Below, piece by piece: positions 15,747-25,814 of a DNA stretch of 64,000 bases. The notes beneath the pieces were generated by a model. That model searched no databases and was not told the DNA's origin. It worked only from the letters and a program-made list of their open reading frames with translations. Each line of letters opens with the position of its first letter. The stretch's first letter is position 1. The stretch covers positions 138,582 through 202,581 of the forward strand of contig JBGAQP010000002.1 in assembly GCA_044220635.1 (NCBI GenBank). Reading direction: 5' to 3'. Position numbers and translations under genes: made by a program. This DNA is from JBGAQP01 sp044220635 (GTDB taxonomy: Bacteria > Pseudomonadota > Gammaproteobacteria > Burkholderiales > Usitatibacteraceae).

Positions 15747-16211
15747 ATGGGTATTCCCGTTTCGATCACGGTCAACGGCAGGCCGGTCGCGGCCGACGTC
15801 GAGCCGAGCACCCTGCTGGTGCAGTTCCTGAGAGACCACCTGAAGCTCACGGGCACCCACGTGGGCTGCGACACCGCCCAGTGCGGAGCCTGCACCGTGC
15901 TCCTCGACGGCCGCGCGGTGAAGAGCTGCAACCTGCTCGCGCTCCAGGCGCGCGGGGCCAAGGTGACGACCATCGAGGGGCTCGCGCCCGACGGCGCGAT
16001 GCACCCGATGCAGGCCGCGTTCAAGCAGCACCACGGCCTGCAGTGCGGCTACTGCACGCCGGGGATGGTGATGTCCGCGGTCGAGCTCGCGGGAAAGGTG
16101 AAGGACCCGACGGACGAACAGGTCCGCGCCGCCCTCGACGGCAATTTCTGCCGCTGCACGGGCTACCAGAACATCGTGAAGGCCGTGAAAGCCGGCCTCG
16201 CGAAGATGTAG
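15747..16211 (+). CDS. coxS: CO-dehydrogenase-like small subunit (two 2Fe-2S)
   Basis: The 154-aa iron-sulfur subunit belongs to a molybdenum hydroxylase. The N-terminal plant-type ferredoxin domain has GCDTAQCGACTVLLDG and a further cysteine (KSCNLLA). The C-terminal all-helical domain has CGYCTPG and CRCTGY. Together these hold the two 2Fe-2S clusters that relay electrons from the Mo-pterin to FAD. GAGGAGG lies 5 nt before the start. It is the first gene of coxSLM, the small-large-medium order typical of form II enzymes. Subunit type is certain; the substrate is not. Confidence 0.95.
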   Translation: MGIPVSITVNGRPVAADVEPSTLLVQFLRDHLKLTGTHVGCDTAQCGACTVLLDGRAVKSCNLLALQARGAKVTTIEGLAPDGAMHPMQAAFKQHHGLQCGYCTPGMVMSAVELAGKVKDPTDEQVRAALDGNFCRCTGYQNIVKAVKAGLAKM

Positions 16212-16221
16212 GAGGCCCGCC

Positions 16222-18564
<2,343 letters not shown>

Positions 18565-18628
18565 CTTTCCCCCGCTCCGCCCTCTCCCCCGGGAGAGGAT
18601 GGGGCGAGGATCCAAAGGAGAAGAGACC

Positions 18629-19423
18629 ATGAACAACTTCAACTTCCACCAGCCCGCCTCCGTCGCCGAGGCCGCGAAGGCCGCCGCCAAGGGCGACGCG
18701 CGCTTCCTCGCGGGCGGGCAGTCGCTCATCGCCTCGATGAAGCTCGGGCTCGCCGCGCCCACGGACCTCGTGGACCTCTCGGGCCTCGCGGAGCTGCGCG
18801 GCATCAAGGTCGACGGCAACGCGATCACGATCGGCGCCATGACGCGCCACGCCGAGATCGCGGCCTCCGCCGAGGTGCGTGCGAAGATCCCCGCGCTCGC
18901 CGACCTCGCCGCGGGCATCGGCGACCGCCAGGTGCGCAACATGGGCACCCTGGGGGGTTCCCTCGCCAACAACGACCCCGCCTCGGACTGGCCCGCGGCA
19001 GTGCTCGGGCTCGGGGCCACGGTGAACACCTCGCGGCTGAAGATCGCCGCCGACGACTTCTTCAAGGGGCTCTTCGAGACGTCGCTCGAGACCGGGGAGA
19101 TGATCGTCTCGGTGAGCTTCCCGATCCCGAAGAAGGCGGCCTACCTCAAGTTCCGCAACGCCGCCTCGCGCTTCGCCATCGTCGGCGTCTTCGCCGCCCA
19201 GACCGCGGGCGGCGCGCGGGTCGCGGTCACCGGCGCGGGCGCGGCGGGCGTCTTCCGCGCCACACCCATGGAGGCGGCGCTCGCGAAGAGCTGGTCGCCG
19301 GAGGCGATCGCCGGCATCCGCGTCGACGAGGGCGACCTCGCCTCGGACCTCCACGCGAGCGCCGAGTACCGCGCGCACCTCGTCACCGTGATGGCGCAGC
19401 GCGCCGTCGCCGCCGCCAAATAA
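18629..19423 (+). CDS. coxM: CO-dehydrogenase-like medium subunit (FAD)
   Basis: The 264-aa flavoprotein subunit is somewhat shorter than the usual 280-290. FAD contacts are visible as FLAGGQSLI (about 29-37) and TLGGSLANNDPASDWP in the middle. It passes electrons from the 2Fe-2S subunit to a quinone or cytochrome acceptor. AAAGGAG sits 8 nt before the ATG. The gene ends inside a dispersed repeat: the TAA stop (19421-19423) is the first three bases of the element, so insertion may have trimmed the original C-terminus. Confidence 0.94.
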   Translation: MNNFNFHQPASVAEAAKAAAKGDARFLAGGQSLIASMKLGLAAPTDLVDLSGLAELRGIKVDGNAITIGAMTRHAEIAASAEVRAKIPALADLAAGIGDRQVRNMGTLGGSLANNDPASDWPAAVLGLGATVNTSRLKIAADDFFKGLFETSLETGEMIVSVSFPIPKKAAYLKFRNAASRFAIVGVFAAQTAGGARVAVTGAGAAGVFRATPMEAALAKSWSPEAIAGIRVDEGDLASDLHASAEYRAHLVTVMAQRAVAAAK

Positions 19424-19491
19424 ATGGGGACAGTCCCCATTTATCGGCTGTAACACAGGTTACAAAGTTTAAATGGGGACTGTCCCCAATA
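19421..19491. repeat. Composite palindromic element between coxM and coxD
   Basis: The left palindrome is centred on GGGGACAGTCCCC (19422-19443). The inner inverted repeat is TGTAA-CACAGG-TTACA (19449-19464). The right palindrome is centred on GGGGACTGTCCCC (19471-19490). It supplies both the coxM stop and the coxD start codon (ATG at 19473). It is about 71 bp, one of four composite copies. Confidence 0.85.
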
Positions 19492-20375
19492 TCGATGCCG
19501 CGGAGCGGTTGCTCGCCTCGGCCGACTACCTCGCCGACCGCAGGCTCGCGACGGCGGTGTTCCTCGCGCTCGAGCTGGGCCGGCCGCTCTTCCTCGAGGG
19601 AGAGGCCGGCACCGGCAAGACCGAGGTCGCCAAGGCGCTCGCCGCGGGACTCGGCCGCCCCCTCATCCGCCTGCAGTGCTACGAAGGGCTCGACGTCGCC
19701 TCGGCCGTCTACGAGTGGAACGTGCAGCGCCAGCTCATGGCGGTGCGCCTCGCCGAGGCCGCGGGCGGCGTGGACCGCGCCGCGCTCGAGAAGGACATCT
19801 TCTCCGAGGCCTATCTCGTCAAGCGCCCGATCCTTCGCGCCCTCGAGGGGGGAGATGCGCCTCCCGTGCTCCTGATCGACGAGCTCGACCGCGCCGACGA
19901 GCCCTTCGAGGCGTACCTCCTCGAAGTGCTTTCCGACTACCAGGTCACGATCCCGGAGCTCGGCACCCTGCGCGCCGACCATCCGCCGATCGTCGTGATC
20001 ACCTCGAACCGCACGCGCGAGATCCACGACGCGGTGAAGCGCCGCTGCCTCTACCACTGGGTCGATTACCCGGGCGCCGAGCGCGAGCTCGCGATCCTCG
20101 CGCGCAAGGTCCCCGGCGCCTCCGAGCGCCTGTCGCGGGAAGTCGTCGCCTTCGTGCAGGACCTGCGCGGCCTCGACCTCTTCAAGGCCCCCGGGGTGGC
20201 CGAGACGCTCGACTGGACGCGCGCGCTGCTCGCGCTCGATTGCGTCGCCCTCGACCCCGCCACGGTGGACGACACGCTCGGCGTGCTCCTCAAGTACCAG
20301 GACGACATCGCGCGGCTTCGCGGCTCCGAGGCCGCGGGCGTGCTCGAGGCGGCGAAGGCCCGCCTCGCCGCATGA
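19473..20375 (+). CDS. coxD: MoxR-family AAA+ ATPase, CoxD-like
   Basis: The 300-aa AAA+ ATPase has Walker A GEAGTGKTEVAK, Walker B VLLIDELDRAD and sensor ITSNRTREI. CoxD-type MoxR ATPases work with a VWA partner to mature the metal site of Mo hydroxylases. The apparent start (MGTVPN) is encoded by the dispersed repeat; the conserved domain begins at IDAAERLLASADYL, so the first six residues are repeat-derived. No independent Shine-Dalgarno is visible ahead of it. The stop overlaps the coxE start (ATGA). Confidence 0.93.
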   Translation: MGTVPNIDAAERLLASADYLADRRLATAVFLALELGRPLFLEGEAGTGKTEVAKALAAGLGRPLIRLQCYEGLDVASAVYEWNVQRQLMAVRLAEAAGGVDRAALEKDIFSEAYLVKRPILRALEGGDAPPVLLIDELDRADEPFEAYLLEVLSDYQVTIPELGTLRADHPPIVVITSNRTREIHDAVKRRCLYHWVDYPGAERELAILARKVPGASERLSREVVAFVQDLRGLDLFKAPGVAETLDWTRALLALDCVALDPATVDDTLGVLLKYQDDIARLRGSEAAGVLEAAKARLAA

Positions 20376-21583
20376 CGCCCGGTCCGAGGCCCCCGCAAAC
20401 CGCAGGCGGCGGGCGGCTCGCCGAGAACGTCGTTCACTTCGCGCGGGTGCTTCGCGCCGCGGGAGTGCCGATCGCGACCGACAAGGTGCACGACGCCGTT
20501 CGCGTGATGCCCGCGGCGGGCTTCGCTTCGCGACGCGACTGGCACGCCGCGCTCACGGCCCTCTTCCTCACGCGCCGCGAGCAGCAGCCGGTCTTCGACC
20601 AGGCCTTCGCGATCTTCTGGCGCGACCCCGCGTTCGAGGAGCGGATGATGGCGCTCCTCCTGCCGAAGGTGCGCGGCAGGATGCCGCCGCCCGAGGACCT
20701 GAGCCCGCGAGTGGCCGAGGCGCTGCTCCCCGCCGCTTCGCGCCGGGAAGCCGGGCGCGAGCCCGAGCAGGAGATCGAGGTCGACGCGAGCCTCACCTTC
20801 GCGGCGACCGAGCGCCTGCGCCGGCTCGACTTCGAGAAGATGAGCGGCGAGGAGTGGCGCGAGGCGAAGCGCCTGCTTTCGCGCCTTCACCTGCCTGTTC
20901 CCGAGGTGCGCACGCGCCGCCACGAGCCCTCGTCCCGCGGGGCCGCGATCGACCTCGCGGCGACCCTCGCTCGGCTGGGGCGCCGCGGCGGCGAGCTCGC
21001 GGTCCTCGAGCGCCGCCGGCGCCAGTCGCGCCCGCCGCCGCTCGTCGTGCTCTGCGACATCTCCGGGTCGATGCACCGCTACACACGCATGTTCCTGCAC
21101 TTCGTCCACGCCCTCACGCAGGACCGCGAGCGCGTCTCCACGCTGCTCTTCGGCACGCGGCTCACGAACGTCACGCGGGAGCTTCGCCACCGGGACGTGG
21201 ACGAGGCGGTCTCCCGCGTGTGCGCGGCGGTGCCCGACTGGGCGGGCGGAACCCGCATCGGCGCCTGCCTGCGCGAGTTCAACTTCCGCTGGTCGCGGCG
21301 CCTGCTGGGGCAGAACGCGTGCCTGCTGCTCGTGACCGACGGGCTCGACCGCGAGGACGCGGCCGCGCTCGAGGAGGAGATGGCGCGGCTCGGGCGCTCG
21401 GCCTCGCGCCTGCTATGGCTCAATCCGCTGCTGCGCTACGAGGGCTTCGAGCCGAGCGCGAGCGGCATCCGGGCGATGCGCCCGCATGTGGACGAATTCC
21501 TCCCGGTGCACAACCTCGAGTCCCTCGCGGCCCTCGCCGGGGCGCTCTCGCGCCCCGCACGGGCACCCCGCCTCGCGGCCTGA
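20372..21583 (+). CDS. coxE: VWA-domain protein, CoxE-like
   Basis: The 403-aa protein has an N-terminal helical region, a charged linker, and a C-terminal von Willebrand A domain. The MIDAS motif is DISGSM near residue 230; the threonine and aspartate contacts lie in GGTRIG and VTDGLDRED. It is the expected partner of the MoxR ATPase encoded immediately upstream (4-nt overlap). In Oligotropha the CoxD-CoxE pair is required to assemble the CuSMoO2 centre; a role in form II enzymes is inferred from conserved linkage. Confidence 0.93.
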   Translation: MTPGPRPPQTAGGGRLAENVVHFARVLRAAGVPIATDKVHDAVRVMPAAGFASRRDWHAALTALFLTRREQQPVFDQAFAIFWRDPAFEERMMALLLPKVRGRMPPPEDLSPRVAEALLPAASRREAGREPEQEIEVDASLTFAATERLRRLDFEKMSGEEWREAKRLLSRLHLPVPEVRTRRHEPSSRGAAIDLAATLARLGRRGGELAVLERRRRQSRPPPLVVLCDISGSMHRYTRMFLHFVHALTQDRERVSTLLFGTRLTNVTRELRHRDVDEAVSRVCAAVPDWAGGTRIGACLREFNFRWSRRLLGQNACLLLVTDGLDREDAAALEEEMARLGRSASRLLWLNPLLRYEGFEPSASGIRAMRPHVDEFLPVHNLESLAALAGALSRPARAPRLAA

Positions 21584-21588
21584 ACCCC

Positions 21589-22137
21589 ATGGACCTCTCC
21601 GCCACGCGCCTGCTGCCCGTCGATCGCGAGACCGCCTGGCGCGCGCTCAACGATCCCGCGATCCTCCAGGCCTCGATCGCCGGCTGCGAGTCGATCGAGG
21701 CGACCGGGGAGAACGAGTTTGCGGTGGCGATGGTCGCCGCGGTGGGGCCGGTGCGCGCGAAGTTCAAGGGCAGGCTCCGGCTCGCCGACGTCGTCGCCCC
21801 CGAGCGCTACACGCTCGTCTTCGAGGGCCAGGGCGGCCCCGCGGGCTTCGCCAAGGGCACGGCCCTCGTGGAGCTCACGCCCGAGGCGGGCTCCACGCGC
21901 CTCGCCTACAGCGTCCACGCGCAGGTGGGCGGCAAGCTCGCCCAGGTCGGCCAGCGGCTCATCGACGCGGCGGCGCGCAAGGTCGCCGACGATTTCTTCG
22001 CCGCGTTCTCCGAGCGCATCGCGCCGGCGCCCTCGCCCGCCGCCGCCCCGGCGCGGCCGGCGTTTCCCGCGTGGGCCTGGATCGCCGCCGCGCTCGCGCT
22101 CGCCGCGGCCCTGGCGTGGGCCCTGCTCGCGCGATGA
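21589..22137 (+). CDS. coxG: CoxG-like SRPBCC protein with C-terminal membrane anchor
   Basis: The protein has 182 aa. The SRPBCC/START-like fold runs over residues 1-145, with the CoxG hallmark of alternating VDRETAWRALNDPAIL, AVGPVRAKFKG and GGKLAQVGQRLI. An Ala/Pro linker and one C-terminal transmembrane helix (about 160-180) follow. CoxG helps bring CO dehydrogenase to the inner membrane for electron transfer. It starts 5 nt after coxE and ends the cox cluster. Confidence 0.92.
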   Translation: MDLSATRLLPVDRETAWRALNDPAILQASIAGCESIEATGENEFAVAMVAAVGPVRAKFKGRLRLADVVAPERYTLVFEGQGGPAGFAKGTALVELTPEAGSTRLAYSVHAQVGGKLAQVGQRLIDAAARKVADDFFAAFSERIAPAPSPAAAPARPAFPAWAWIAAALALAAALAWALLAR

Positions 22138-22215
22138 TCCGCCGGGTGGACAATGGCGGCCACGCGCCGTCAGAATGAAGCCCGGAACCTCCCGCAGACT
22201 CAAAGAGAGACATTC

Positions 22216-22671
22216 ATGCACCGCTCGCTCGCCGCTCTCGCGCTCGCCGTTCTCTTTCTCCCCGGCTTCGCGGCCGCCCAGGCGCCCGACGCCTGCACGC
22301 TGATCACGATGGACGAGGTCAACAACTTCGCCGCCAAGACGGCCACGAAGGTGCGGGCGCGCCCGATCGACGGCGGCTCCGAGTGCGCCTACATGGACGC
22401 GCGCCAGAACGCGATCCTCACGGTGAGCGTGAAGCAGTCGAAGAGCCCCAAGGCCGAGCTCGACCACGAGGCCGACAACCTGCAGAAGATCTACCGCACC
22501 TCGGTCAAGCCCGCCGAGGTGGGCGACGCCGGGTTCTTCCTGAGCGCCAACAAGCAGCTGCACTTCCGCAAGGGCAAGCTCCTCGTGATGGTCGCCTTCT
22601 CGCGTCCGGCCAATGCGAACCCCGTCGACACGGCCGCGGCGGCGAAGATCGTGGAGTCGCGCCTCAAGTGA
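22216..22671 (+). CDS. Small secreted protein of unknown function
   Basis: The 151-aa protein has a clear signal peptide (1-22, ending AAAQA). The mature part has two cysteines (ACTLIT... and ECAYMD) that could form a disulfide, and a mixed alpha/beta pattern. It resembles in layout the secreted protein at 29319-29831: both begin with a D/N-A-C-x-x-(I/V) stretch, then KxxxV and a Cys about 40 residues on. Its stop overlaps the GTG of the transporter gene downstream, so it is co-transcribed with it and perhaps works with it in the periplasm. Not assigned to a named family. Confidence 0.75.
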   Translation: MHRSLAALALAVLFLPGFAAAQAPDACTLITMDEVNNFAAKTATKVRARPIDGGSECAYMDARQNAILTVSVKQSKSPKAELDHEADNLQKIYRTSVKPAEVGDAGFFLSANKQLHFRKGKLLVMVAFSRPANANPVDTAAAAKIVESRLK

Positions 22672-24182
22672 TCCCCGGAGCCGCGGGGCTCGTCGCCCCG
22701 CTGCTGCTCCTCGCGGCGGCGGCCGCCTCCGCCGGGGAGCCGCTGAAGGTCGGCTCCAAGCGCTTCACCGAGTCCTACATCCTCGGCGAAATCCTCGCCG
22801 GAACGGCGGCGCGAGCGGGCGCGAGCGCCGTTCACCGGCCAGGCCTGGGCAACACCGCGATCGTCTTCGCGGCGCTCGAGCACGGCGCGATCGACGCCTA
22901 TCCCGAATACACCGGAACGCTCGCCCGCGAGATCCTCGGGCTGGGCGTGGTTCCCGGCCTCGATGAACTGAACGCCCGGCTCGCGCCGAGGGGCCTCGCC
23001 GCGAGCGCGCCGCTGGGCTTCTCCAACAGCTATGCGCTGGGCATGCGCGAGGCGCTCGCCCGCGAGCTCGGCGTGGCGCGCATCTCGGATCTCGCGAAGC
23101 ATCCGGGCCTCGCGCTCGGACTTTCCCACGAGTTCCTCGGCCGCGCCGACGGCTGGCCGGGCCTCAAGGCCGCCTACGCCCTGCCCCATTCCAATCCCCG
23201 GGGCCTCGACCACGGGCTCGCCTACGAGGCGCTCGCCGCAGGCGAGGTCGCCGTGATCGACCTCTACACCACGGACGCGAAGATCGGCCGATTCGGCGTG
23301 CGCGTGCTGGCGGACGACCGCGCGTTCTTCCCGCGTTACGACGCGGTGATCCTGCACCGCCGGGAGGCCGCGGCGCGGCATCCGCAAGCCTTCGCGGCCT
23401 TCGCCCGCCTCGCCGGAAGCCTCGACGAGAAGACGATGATCCGGCTCAACGCCCGCGCCGAGCTCGACGGGATCGATTTCGCCTCCGTGGCGCGCGAGCA
23501 CCTCGGCGCAGGGCCCGCGGCCGCGGAGCGCGGGCTCTGGCGCGCGGTCTTCGCGCCGGATTTCGCGCGCCTCGCCCTCGAGCACACGGGCCTCGTCGCG
23601 GGCTCGCTCGCCGCGGCGATCGCCGCCGGCATCCCGCTGGGGGTGGCCGCGGCCAAGCTGCGCGTGCTCGCCCAGCCCCTGCTCGCGGCGACCGGCCTCG
23701 TGCAGACCATTCCGTCGCTCGCGCTCCTCGCCTTCCTCATCCCGGTGACCGGCACGATCGGCGCATGGCCCGCGCTCGTCGCGCTCTTCCTCTACGCGCT
23801 GCTGCCGATCGTGCGCAACACCCACGCCGGGCTCGAAGGCGTGCCGAAGGGCCTGCGCGAGGCGGCACTCGCCCTCGGGCTCACGCCCCGCGAGTCGCTC
23901 GCCCACGTGGAGCTGCCGCTCGCGCTGCCCACCATCCTCGCCGGGGTGAAGACCGCGGCGGTGATCAACGTGGGCACCGCGACCATCGCCGCCTTCATCG
24001 GCGCGGGCGGCTTCGGCGAGCGCATCGCGCAGGGCCTCGCGTTGAACGACCACACGACGCTGCTCGCCGGGGCGTTGCCCGCCGCGGCCCTCGCCCTCGC
24101 CGTGCACGGCCTGTTCGAGCTCGCCGAGCGCCGGCTGACGCGCCGCGGCCGCCCGGGAGACAATGGCGCCTTTGCCGCCTGA
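22668..24182 (+). CDS. Glycine betaine/choline-type ABC transporter, fused binding protein and permease
   Basis: The protein has 504 aa and starts with GTG (GTGA overlap with the previous stop). A signal-like segment is followed by an OpuAC/OsmF-type substrate-binding domain (about 24-285; VGSKRFTESYILGEI is the family start). A BPD permease domain with about five helices and the EAA-like loop follows (GLREAALALGLTPRESLAHVELP). Binding-domain-first order differs from common OpuABC fusions, in which the permease comes first. No ATP-binding subunit gene is adjacent, so an unlinked ATPase must serve it. Its location directly before hutH raises the possibility of histidine or another quaternary amine as substrate; this is inference. 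Confidence 0.86.
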   Translation: MIPGAAGLVAPLLLLAAAAASAGEPLKVGSKRFTESYILGEILAGTAARAGASAVHRPGLGNTAIVFAALEHGAIDAYPEYTGTLAREILGLGVVPGLDELNARLAPRGLAASAPLGFSNSYALGMREALARELGVARISDLAKHPGLALGLSHEFLGRADGWPGLKAAYALPHSNPRGLDHGLAYEALAAGEVAVIDLYTTDAKIGRFGVRVLADDRAFFPRYDAVILHRREAAARHPQAFAAFARLAGSLDEKTMIRLNARAELDGIDFASVAREHLGAGPAAAERGLWRAVFAPDFARLALEHTGLVAGSLAAAIAAGIPLGVAAAKLRVLAQPLLAATGLVQTIPSLALLAFLIPVTGTIGAWPALVALFLYALLPIVRNTHAGLEGVPKGLREAALALGLTPRESLAHVELPLALPTILAGVKTAAVINVGTATIAAFIGAGGFGERIAQGLALNDHTTLLAGALPAAALALAVHGLFELAERRLTRRGRPGDNGAFAA

Positions 24183-24195
24183 GCCCCCCGCGATC

Positions 24196-25716
24196 ATGCA
24201 ACTCGTCCCCGGCCGCCTCACGCTCGCCGAGCTCGCCGCGCAGCACCGCACGCCCGGCCCCGTCACGCTCTCCGCGGCGAGCCGCGATCGCCTCGCGGAG
24301 GGCGCGCGCGCCGTCGAGGCGATCGTGCGCGCGGGCCGCCCCGTCTACGGCATCAACACGGGCTTCGGCAAGCTCGCGCAGACGCACATCCCCGCGGAGC
24401 AGCTCGCGCTCCTGCAGAGGAACCTCGTGCTTTCCCACAGCGTCGGCGTGGGCCCGCCGCTCGCCGACGCGGTCGTGCGCCTCGCGATGCTCCTCAAGGT
24501 GGCGAGCCTCGCGCGCGGCTACTCGGGCGTGCGCCCCGAGGTGGTCGATGCGATGCTCGCGCTCCTCGCCGCCGAGGTCTATCCGGTCATTCCCTCGAAG
24601 GGCTCCGTGGGCGCCTCGGGCGACCTCGCGCCGCTCGCGCACCTCTCCGCCGTGCTCATGGGCCTGGGCGAAGCGCGCCACAAGGGACGCGTCCTCCCCG
24701 CGGCCGAGGCGCTCGCCGTCGCCGGTCTCTCGCCCCTCGCGCTCGGACCGAAGGAAGGCCTCGCGCTCCTGAACGGCACGCAGGTCTCGACGGCGCTGGC
24801 ACTCCACGGCCTCTTCGCCGCCGAGAACGTCTTCGCCGCCGCGGTGGTCGCCGGCGCCCTTTCGGCGGACGCCGCGATGGCGAGCGACACGCCATTCGAG
24901 GCGCGCATCCACGAGCTGCGCGGGCACGCCGGGCAGATCGCGGTCGCTGCCGCCTACCGCCGGCTCCTCGCGGGCAGCGAGATCCGCGCTTCCCACCTCG
25001 TCGACGACGACCGCGTGCAGGACCCCTACAGCCTGCGCTGCCAGCCCCAGGTGATGGGCGCCTGCCTCGACCTGCTGCGCGCGGCGGCGTCCACGCTCCT
25101 CGTCGAGGCCAACGGCGTCACCGACAATCCGCTGGTGTTTCCCGAGACCGGGGAATCGGTCTCGGGCGGCAACTTCCACGCCGAGCCCATCGCCTTCGCC
25201 GCCGACCAGATGGCGCTTGCGATCGCCGAGATCGGGGCGCTCGCCGAGCGGCGCATCGCGTTGCTCATCGACACGACGCTCAGCGGCCTGCCGCCCTTCC
25301 TCACCGCGGCCTCGGGCGTGAATTCGGGCTTCATGATCGCCCACGTCACGGCGGCCGCGCTCGCCTCGGAGAACAAGTCGCTCGCGCACCCCGCGAGCGT
25401 GGATTCGCTCCCGACCTCGGCGAACCAGGAGGACCACGTCTCGATGGCGACCTTCGCCGCGCGGCGGCTCGCCGACATGGCCGACAACACCGCCGCGATC
25501 GTCGCGATCGAGCTGCTCGCCGCGGCGCAGGGCATCGACTTCCGCCGCCCGCGAAAGACCTCTGCCCGCCTCGAGGACGCCCACGCCCTGGTGCGCTCCG
25601 CGGCACCCCATCTCGAAGGCGACCGCTTCCTCGCGACGGACATCGAGCGCACGCGGCCTCTCGTCACCGAGGGGCGCTTCCGCGCCTTCTGTCCGGACCT
25701 GCTGCCCTCCTCCTGA
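24196..25716 (+). CDS. hutH: Histidine ammonia-lyase
   Basis: The 506-aa enzyme is the first of histidine degradation: L-histidine to urocanate and ammonia in the cytosol. The Ala140-Ser141-Gly142 triad inside GSVGASGDLAPLAHLS cyclises to the MIO prosthetic group. YGINTGFGKL near 51-60 and SANQEDHVSM are further signature blocks. It starts 13 nt after the transporter gene and is probably in the same transcript. The rest of the pathway (hutU, hutI, hutF, hutG) lies 4-14 kb downstream. A dispersed repeat follows its stop. Confidence 0.96.
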   Translation: MQLVPGRLTLAELAAQHRTPGPVTLSAASRDRLAEGARAVEAIVRAGRPVYGINTGFGKLAQTHIPAEQLALLQRNLVLSHSVGVGPPLADAVVRLAMLLKVASLARGYSGVRPEVVDAMLALLAAEVYPVIPSKGSVGASGDLAPLAHLSAVLMGLGEARHKGRVLPAAEALAVAGLSPLALGPKEGLALLNGTQVSTALALHGLFAAENVFAAAVVAGALSADAAMASDTPFEARIHELRGHAGQIAVAAAYRRLLAGSEIRASHLVDDDRVQDPYSLRCQPQVMGACLDLLRAAASTLLVEANGVTDNPLVFPETGESVSGGNFHAEPIAFAADQMALAIAEIGALAERRIALLIDTTLSGLPPFLTAASGVNSGFMIAHVTAAALASENKSLAHPASVDSLPTSANQEDHVSMATFAARRLADMADNTAAIVAIELLAAAQGIDFRRPRKTSARLEDAHALVRSAAPHLEGDRFLATDIERTRPLVTEGRFRAFCPDLLPSS

Positions 25717-25722
25717 CGCAAC

Positions 25723-25814
25723 GGAAAATGGGGACAGTCCCCATTTATTCGTTGTAACAATCCCCCACGCGGCCAGACTATTACAAGGAAAAAATGGGGA
25801 CTGTCCCCATTTTC
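25723..25814. repeat. Composite palindromic element between hutH and the lyase gene
   Basis: The outer palindromes are centred on GGGGACAGTCCCC (about 25729-25747) and GGGGACTGTCCCC (about 25791-25812). The inner repeat TTGTAA (25752) and TTACAA (25781) encloses a GC-rich spacer. The element lies between two convergent genes and could form a bidirectional terminator-like cruciform; the stop codon of the minus-strand gene abuts its right end. Confidence 0.85.
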
